Assembly (NCBI GenBank): GCA_043736155.1
Contig: JAYTDA010000038.1
Location: forward strand, 1 to 10,104
Source of the DNA: JANNRR01 sp043736155
GTDB taxonomy: Bacteria; Pseudomonadota; Alphaproteobacteria; Rhodobacterales; Rhodobacteraceae
Length of the DNA stretch: 10,104 nt
Direction: 5' to 3'
Shown here piece by piece: positions 6,171-10,104 of the stretch. The notes under the pieces were generated by a model. The model did no database searches, had not been told where the DNA came from, and was given only the letters and a program-made list of their open reading frames with translations. The first letter of the stretch is position 1; every line of letters starts with the position of its first letter. The position numbers and the translations under genes are program-made.

Positions 6171-7202
6171 ATGCCGCAGAACGGGCCGGACCAGACCGAG
6201 ACGCTTGCATCTGATGAAGCGCCCGCCCCTGCCCCCCGGCGGATGGCCGCACCGGTTCAGTCGCGCCCCTTGGCGGACAGCAGCTTTTCCGGTGCCGAAC
6301 TGATCGCAGTGGCATTGACGGTGATCTGGCTGGTCGGGGTTTTGCTGTTCTTGTTGGTGCTGTCACCCGGATCCTGGGCCGCGCTGTTTGAACCCGGCAA
6401 CGGATTGTCGGCGGCGATGCTGGTGCTGGGCGTCGCAGTGCCGGTGGCGCTGATCTGGATTGCCGCCACCACCGCCCACCGCCTGCGGGTGCTGCGCGAA
6501 GAGGCGGCGGCGCTGAAAGCCTCGATGGCGGCACTGCGCTATGCCAATTCCATCGCGGTCAAACCGGCGGCGCGGCCCGCTGATCTACCCGGCGAAATCG
6601 TGTTTCGCCCGGCGCGGCGCGATGCCGGTGCCACGCCCCCGCTGCCGTTGCCCCCGCTGCCGTTGCCCCCGCTGCCATTGCCCGAGGAACAGCCGGCCCT
6701 GGCACTGGGACCGCCGCCTGCGGCGCCCCCGGCGCTGCCCGCCGCCCTTTTCATCCGGGCGCTGAATTTCCCGGATGGCAAGGACGACAATGCGGGATTT
6801 CAGGCCCTGCGCGCCGCCCTGACTGACCCGATGCTGGCCAAACTGATCCGCGCGGCACAGGATGTGCTGACCCTGCTCAGTCAGAATGGCATCTATATGG
6901 ACGATCTGGTGCCGGACCGGGTTCGCCCCGAATTCTGGCACCGGTTTGCCGCCGGGGAACGCGGCCGCGCCATCGGCCCTTTGGGCGGTATCCGTGACCG
7001 CGACACCCTGTCTGCGGTGGCCACCCGGATGCGGGCCGACACCATCTTTCGCGACGCCGCCCACCATTTCCTGCGCCAGTTCGACCGGGTGTTTTCCAGC
7101 TTTGAAAAGACCGCAGCCGATGCCGATATTGCCAGCCTGTCGGTCACCCGCACCGCCCGCGCCTTCATGTTGCTGGGCCGGGTGGCCGGGACATTTGACT
7201 GA
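6171..7202 (+). CDS. Unrecognised two-helix membrane protein with proline-rich linker
   Basis: I do not recognise a family or function for this 343-residue protein. AAAGGA (6159-6164) stands 6 nt before the ATG, a good ribosome binding site. The N-terminus (1-40) is rich in Ala, Pro and Glu with no signal peptide. Two transmembrane helices are clear: about 43-65 (ELIAVALTVIWLVGVLLFLL) and about 80-99 (SAAMLVLGVAVPVALIWIAA). A short coiled-coil-like segment follows (about 103-124). A low-complexity linker (about 133-192) contains three exact PPLPL repeats. The C-terminal domain (about 193-343) looks folded and soluble, with FIRALNFPDGKDDNAGFQAL, conserved-looking FWHRFAAGERG, and helix-rich sequence to the end. 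The probable topology is a two-pass anchor with a large C-terminal domain on the same side as the N-terminus. Codon use matches its neighbours. It is convergent with the GNAT gene, 25 bp away. Confidence 0.8.
   Translation: MPQNGPDQTETLASDEAPAPAPRRMAAPVQSRPLADSSFSGAELIAVALTVIWLVGVLLFLLVLSPGSWAALFEPGNGLSAAMLVLGVAVPVALIWIAATTAHRLRVLREEAAALKASMAALRYANSIAVKPAARPADLPGEIVFRPARRDAGATPPLPLPPLPLPPLPLPEEQPALALGPPPAAPPALPAALFIRALNFPDGKDDNAGFQALRAALTDPMLAKLIRAAQDVLTLLSQNGIYMDDLVPDRVRPEFWHRFAAGERGRAIGPLGGIRDRDTLSAVATRMRADTIFRDAAHHFLRQFDRVFSSFEKTAADADIASLSVTRTARAFMLLGRVAGTFD
6636..6680 (+). repeat. Three tandem 15-bp units coding PPLPL
   Basis: The unit CCCCCGCTGCCGTTG occurs at 6636-6650 and 6651-6665. 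A third copy with one change (ATTG for GTTG) is at 6666-6680. Each unit encodes Pro-Pro-Leu-Pro-Leu in frame within the proline-rich linker of the membrane protein. Because 15 is a multiple of three, copy-number change would lengthen or shorten the linker without a frameshift. Confidence 0.9.
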
Positions 7203-7227
7203 CGTCCCGGATCAGCGGATCTTTGAA

Positions 7228-7815
7228 TCAGTCGACCGGCCGCACCATCGCGGTTGCGGTGCCAAAGCCAAAGATCAGCCGCAACAGACCAAGGCGGGCC
7301 TGAAACAACGCGCGAAAGCCGTGGCGTTCATACAGCGCCCGGGCGCGCGGGTTGCTGTCGACCACATCCAGCCGCACTTCGCGGTAGCCGCGCCGCGCCG
7401 CCTCTGCCATCACCGCCTGCAACAGGGCGCTGCCGATCCCCCTGCCGCGACTGTCGGCACGGACAAACAGCCCATCCATCAGAAACCGCTCATTTTCCAC
7501 ATTGCGCGCCAGCAGGTGCAGCAAAACCGCCCGCCAGCGCCCGCCGAACCGACCATAGACGGCGGCAAGGTCGCTGGGTCTGCCGCCGACAAAGGCACCG
7601 CGCTGGCTTTTGAACCCGGCCACCCCCAGAAACCGCCCCGCCTCGTCATAGGCCGCCAAGGCATGATCAGCCCGCATCACCCGCGCCACAAAGACCAGCG
7701 CTTTCGGCTCCGGTGACAGCACGCGGCCCAGTTTCGGGCCAAAAGCCTGCCAGTAAAGCGCCGCTACCTCGGCGCGGTCCGCTTCGGCGAAGCCATGCCG
7801 GATGGTGAGATTCAT
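7228..7815 (-). CDS. GNAT-family N-acetyltransferase
   Basis: Predicted acetyl-CoA-dependent N-acyltransferase of the GNAT superfamily, 195 residues, cytosolic; the substrate is unknown. The acetyl-CoA pyrophosphate loop is visible as FVRADSRGRGIGSALLQAVM (117-136), which has the R-x-x-G-x-G form. It is followed by a typical motif B region, VRLDVVDSNPRARALYERHGF (147-167), with the usual N-x-x-A-x-x-x-Y-x-x-x-G-F pattern. The N-terminal part includes the substrate-side segment FLGVAGFKS (62-70). The ATG at 7815 overlaps the stop of the mobB fusion by 4 bp (ATGA), which predicts translational coupling. The open frame upstream of that ATG lies inside the mobB fusion gene and was not used. The same overlap type joins mobA and mobB, so this is the third gene of a molybdenum-cofactor operon. 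Whether it modifies something in that pathway is open. Confidence 0.9.
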   Translation of the reverse strand: MNLTIRHGFAEADRAEVAALYWQAFGPKLGRVLSPEPKALVFVARVMRADHALAAYDEAGRFLGVAGFKSQRGAFVGGRPSDLAAVYGRFGGRWRAVLLHLLARNVENERFLMDGLFVRADSRGRGIGSALLQAVMAEAARRGYREVRLDVVDSNPRARALYERHGFRALFQARLGLLRLIFGFGTATAMVRPVD

Positions 7816-9194
7816 GACCCCGGCCCCGGCCCCAATCCGGGCCAGGCGGCGGCAATCAGCGCTGCGCGGTGGCCCGCCCCCAACATCCAGCCTTCGGCCC
7901 TTGCCACCGGCCCCGGATCGACCAACAGCGCCGCCAACCCGCCATTTTGCGACAGGGTCCAATAGGCCCGCGCCAGTGCCCGGACCTGCCGCTGATCCTT
8001 GATGCCCGGTTCCGCAGGCAAGGGGTCAATCAGGCCGGTATAGGTTTCGGCAATCACCAGCGGGCCAACCGGTGGCTGAAACGGCCAGACCGCTGCCCCG
8101 CTGCGCCGCAGCCGCGCCAGAACCGGCAGCCCCAGCAGCGTCTGGCTGCCGACCGACCCGGTGGTATAGAGCTTCCACACCGATTGCGCGCGGGGAACCC
8201 CCTGTTCCGCCGCCCGGTTTTCAGCTTGACCGTGGCTGTGGCGGTGACTGCCCTTTTCCGGCAGGTCGGGGTGGGGCAGATGCGCAGGACGGCCCCAGAA
8301 CGGACCAATCCCGGGAAACTGCCGGTTCAGCGCCTCGGCCAGGGCAAAGCGGTTGTTGTCGTTGCTGGCACTGTCGATCACCCGGCTTTCCAGCCAATCC
8401 CACAGGGCCAATGGATCGGCAGAGCCGGTGACAGCTTCGGCAAAGCCGGTCGGATAGCCAAAGGCGATGTCAAAGGTCGCCAGTACCCGCCGCCCCGCCG
8501 TCCGTTCGGCGGCAAACATGGCGGCCAACGCCCATTCCGCCGCTGCCCGGCTGCGGTGGTATGTTTCGCGCGCGAAACCTTTGCGATGAACTCCGATCCA
8601 GATCGAATCCGCCGATGGCTTTGCGGGCGACGGTTTGGACCGTGCCGACCAGTCCACCACCACCACGGTATCGAACCGGTCACCTGCAAGGGCCAAACCC
8701 GCCAGACCGCAATCGGCCAGCAGGAAATCGGCAATCCCTGCCGTATCATCCAGATCGAAATGCGGCACCGACAGGCCCTGTACTGCGGCGTTGCTGGCAA
8801 CAGCCCGGACCATGGGGTCAGTGGGCTGGATCAGCGGTTGCCCGGTTTCCTGCCGCAATACCTCGATCTTGGGGTGGGCATCGCGTTTGTACCCCTCGAC
8901 CAGTACCAGATCGACCGGGGCGAGGCGTGCCGCCAGATCCGCCAGCGTCGGTTCCACCCCGCCCCGGGTTTCATGCAGGATGGCATAGCGGAGCGGCGAG
9001 GCCATCAGCACCTCGTGCGCACCGGCCTGCCGGTGACGCCAGGTATCCTTGCCAGGTTGATCCAGATCGACATCGTGATGGGCGTGCTTGATGGTGGAAA
9101 CCGACAGGCCGCGCCGGGTAATGTCAGCCACCAGCCGTTCCACCAACCCGGTCTTGCCAGAATTTTTCCAGCCCATCACCCCATAGAGCTTCAT
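7812..9194 (-). CDS. mobB: MobB fused to a DUF429-like (RNase H-fold-like) domain
   Basis: A 460-residue fusion. Residues 1 to about 165 are MobB, the GTP-binding adaptor that assists MobA in forming molybdopterin guanine dinucleotide. The Walker A loop is GWKNSGKT (8-15), KHAHHDVDLD (36-45) follows, and a family signature is DLVLVEGYKRDAHPKIEVLR (95-114). After a short junction, residues about 173-460 form a second domain. It has strand-ending Asp181 in VVVVDWSAR, Asp242 in TFDIAFGYP, Glu383 in VIAETYTG, and EGWMLG near 434-439. This pattern resembles DUF429-type predicted RNase H-like proteins; that match is my inference. A polar, His-rich insert lies near 311-332. The ATG at 9194 overlaps mobA by 4 bp (ATGA), and the stop overlaps the GNAT start likewise. 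Typical MobB proteins lack this C-terminus. MobB part sure, second domain moderately sure. Confidence 0.88.
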   Translation of the reverse strand: MKLYGVMGWKNSGKTGLVERLVADITRRGLSVSTIKHAHHDVDLDQPGKDTWRHRQAGAHEVLMASPLRYAILHETRGGVEPTLADLAARLAPVDLVLVEGYKRDAHPKIEVLRQETGQPLIQPTDPMVRAVASNAAVQGLSVPHFDLDDTAGIADFLLADCGLAGLALAGDRFDTVVVVDWSARSKPSPAKPSADSIWIGVHRKGFARETYHRSRAAAEWALAAMFAAERTAGRRVLATFDIAFGYPTGFAEAVTGSADPLALWDWLESRVIDSASNDNNRFALAEALNRQFPGIGPFWGRPAHLPHPDLPEKGSHRHSHGQAENRAAEQGVPRAQSVWKLYTTGSVGSQTLLGLPVLARLRRSGAAVWPFQPPVGPLVIAETYTGLIDPLPAEPGIKDQRQVRALARAYWTLSQNGGLAALLVDPGPVARAEGWMLGAGHRAALIAAAWPGLGPGPGS

Positions 9195-9787
9195 GCCAGC
9201 CCCCGGATCAGGGTTTCGGCCATGGCCAGATCTTCGGCGGTGTTGATGTTGAAAAACCGGTCGGGTGTGCCGGTGGCAAAGGCGACCCGGATCAGCCCCT
9301 GTGCCTCGGCAAACCGCGCCACCCGGCGCTGACCTGCAGCCAGGGCGGCGACGAGTGCAGGCTGCACCCCCACCCGCCACAGCCCACAGGTCGGATGCAG
9401 CTGCCCATCGCTTTCGGCCAAGGCGACTTTGCCGTCCCCAATCCGCGCCTGCAACTGCGCCACCATGTCCAACGGAAAGAACGGCGTATCCACCGCCACC
9501 ATGGCGACAGCCTGATATCCGTCAGCGATGGCCCAGGTCAGCCCCGCCAACAGCCCCGCCAACGGGCCGGGAAAGTCCGGCAAAGGGTCGGGCAGCACCG
9601 GCACCCCAAATTCCGCGAACCGCGCCGGATTGCCGTTGGCACTGACCGCCAAAGCCGCAACCTGTGGCCGCAGCCGGTTCAGCACATGGGCAATCAGGGG
9701 TTGGCCTGCCAATGGCAACAGCGCCTTGTCGGTGCCACCGATCCGGCGGCCCAGACCGCCCGCCACTACCACACCTGCGATTCGCAC
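9191..9787 (-). CDS. mobA: Molybdenum cofactor guanylyltransferase MobA
   Basis: Transfers GMP from GTP to Mo-molybdopterin to make the bis-MGD cofactor of DMSO-reductase-family enzymes such as nitrate reductase and formate dehydrogenase; cytosolic. At 198 residues it matches the usual length. The nucleotide-binding signature is VVAGGLGRRIGGTDKALLPL (7-26), a GG-x-G-R-R-x-GG-x-DK form with Lys21. LPDPLPDFPGPLAGLLAGL (65-83) follows, with VAVDTPFFP (98-105; metal-ligand Asp100), HPTCGLWR (131-138) and FFNINTAEDL (178-187). The start is a GTG at 9787 with GGAG 6 nt upstream. It leads a three-gene operon, overlapping the mobB fusion by 4 bp. No molybdoenzyme gene is in the window. Confidence 0.95.
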   Translation of the reverse strand: MRIAGVVVAGGLGRRIGGTDKALLPLAGQPLIAHVLNRLRPQVAALAVSANGNPARFAEFGVPVLPDPLPDFPGPLAGLLAGLTWAIADGYQAVAMVAVDTPFFPLDMVAQLQARIGDGKVALAESDGQLHPTCGLWRVGVQPALVAALAAGQRRVARFAEAQGLIRVAFATGTPDRFFNINTAEDLAMAETLIRGLA

Positions 9788-9793
9788 CAGAGA

Positions 9794-9797
9794 CTCC
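9794..9797 (-). promoter_or_regulatory. Ribosome binding site supporting the GTG start of mobA
   Basis: Minus-strand GGAG lies 6 nt before the GTG at 9787, standard spacing. There is no ATG giving the MobA N-terminus, and translation from this GTG places the GG-x-G-R-R signature at the expected distance from the N-terminus. Confidence 0.6.
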
Positions 9798-9809
9798 GGC
9801 CGCCAGACG

Positions 9810-9823
9810 CGGCGGTACCGCCG
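9810..9823. promoter_or_regulatory. 14-bp perfect palindrome at the predicted mobA transcription start
   Basis: CGGCGGTACCGCCG is its own reverse complement. It abuts the candidate -10 box (9823-9828), so it would cover the start site and early leader of the mobA operon, a typical repressor position. In GC-rich DNA a palindrome this long can arise by chance, so an operator role is only suggested by location. It could also fold as a small hairpin in the leader RNA. Confidence 0.4.
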
Positions 9824-9851
9824 TTACAGCGCAATCCGCCGATGCCAGCAA
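9823..9851 (-). promoter_or_regulatory. Candidate promoter of the mobA operon
   Basis: Minus-strand TTGCTG (9846-9851) and TGTAAC (9823-9828) are 17 bp apart. The -10 box matches consensus at 4 of 6 positions and the -35 box at 3 of 6. Transcription would start near 9816, giving a leader of about 30 nt before the GTG at 9787. Modest evidence from spacing and position. Confidence 0.35.
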
Positions 9852-10104
9852 GGGGACATGGGGGTGGGGCGGATTTATTGCACAGGGTGGTTTCGGCCGA
9901 CTGTACCGTCTTCCCTCCCCATATGGCAGGGGTTTCGCGTTTGGCAGGGCCCTCTCCCCTGACCCCTCTCCGAAGGCGGAGAGGGGGACGCTGGCGGTGC
10001 CGTTACGCCCCCCTCTCCCACCGGGAGAGGGGACGGGGGAGAGGTCGTCGCGGCATCTCCGGTCCTGCCGGCGCCATTTGCGATAACCCTACCCCTGGTG
10101 GGGA
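9852..10104. other. Gene-free region upstream of the mobA operon
   Basis: No credible gene is seen. The longest open frames reach into repeat DNA and translate to low-complexity sequence rich in Pro, Arg and Gly. The stretch holds G-rich and C-rich tracts, CCATATGG near 9919-9926, the nested repeat at 9951-10044, and a small CCCC-TGGT-GGGG hairpin near the right edge. A gene may begin beyond the window. Confidence 0.6.
9951..10044. repeat. Nested REP-like palindromic element
   Basis: Three inverted pairs share one C-rich/G-rich core. Hairpin one is CCCCTCTCCG (9963-9972), loop AAGG, CGGAGAGGGG (9977-9986). Hairpin two is CCCCTCTCCC (10010-10019), loop ACC, GGGAGAGGGG (10023-10032). Outer arms CCTCTCCCC (9951-9959) and GGGGAGAGG (10036-10044) enclose both, so the whole can fold as a closed two-leaf structure. 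From memory, CCTCTCCC/GGGAGAGG palindromes are common multi-copy intergenic repeats in proteobacteria. No transposase is nearby. Confidence 0.85.

Noticed and set aside
6636..6680. Possible CRISPR or satellite array
   Set aside because: The three 15-bp units are directly adjacent with no spacers and are in-frame coding sequence, so this is a simple tandem repeat in a linker.
7816..7962. N-terminal extension of the GNAT protein by 49 codons
   Set aside because: It lies wholly within the mobB fusion gene. The ATG at 7815 with a 4-bp overlap is the natural start and gives a normal GNAT length.
7869..9332. 487-codon open frame on the plus strand, opposite the mobB fusion
   Set aside because: The minus-strand frame encodes MobB with intact motifs and ATGA overlaps at both ends. 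The plus frame is compositionally odd (Arg, Pro and Gln rich) and has no identifiable domain.
9195..9380. N-terminal extension of the mobB fusion by 62 codons
   Set aside because: The extension reads mobA in another frame and is Arg/Gly-rich. MobB begins properly at the ATG at 9194.
9664..10086. 140-codon open frame on the plus strand at the right edge
   Set aside because: Its first part is antisense to mobA and its end translates palindromic repeats, giving the low-complexity SPDPSPKAERG / PPGEGTGER type of peptide seen when such repeats are translated.

Overview
The window is high-GC DNA with tightly packed genes. Its protein families and gene order point to an alphaproteobacterium of the Rhodobacterales / Rhodobacteraceae type. 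That placement rests on recognising the proteins and their neighbourhood, not on a database search. Eight protein genes fill about 95% of the sequence. I see no rRNA, tRNA, CRISPR array, insertion sequence or phage gene.

Left block (1-5332): the 3' part of a long-chain polyprenyl diphosphate synthase (+) converges on, and overlaps by 25 bp, a minus-strand group. In transcription order that group is ETF-ubiquinone oxidoreductase, an intrinsic terminator with palindromic DNA, an exported TPR protein, and ispE. The theme is isoprenoid and quinone metabolism. IspE makes isoprenoid precursor, the polyprenyl synthase builds the ubiquinone tail, and ETF-QO passes electrons to ubiquinone. The TPR protein has no assigned role.

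Middle block (5333-7202): a 245-bp divergent intergenic region leads rightward into greA and then an unrecognised two-helix membrane protein with a proline-rich linker. A strong terminator-like hairpin with a U-run lies directly in front of the greA ribosome binding site. It recalls the attenuated greA leader (GraL) of E. coli.

Right block (7228-9787): a compact minus-strand operon, mobA, then mobB fused to a DUF429-like (RNase H-fold-like) domain, then a GNAT acetyltransferase. Both junctions are 4-bp ATGA overlaps. MobA and MobB attach GMP to molybdopterin. The fused domain and the coupled acetyltransferase are the least explained parts of the window. The last 317 bp hold a candidate mobA promoter with a 14-bp palindrome and a nested REP-like repeat, but no gene.

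Most of the window is ordinary housekeeping sequence. The best candidates for new biology are the MobB-DUF429 fusion with its coupled acetyltransferase, the greA leader attenuator, and the clustered palindromes between ETF-QO and the TPR gene.
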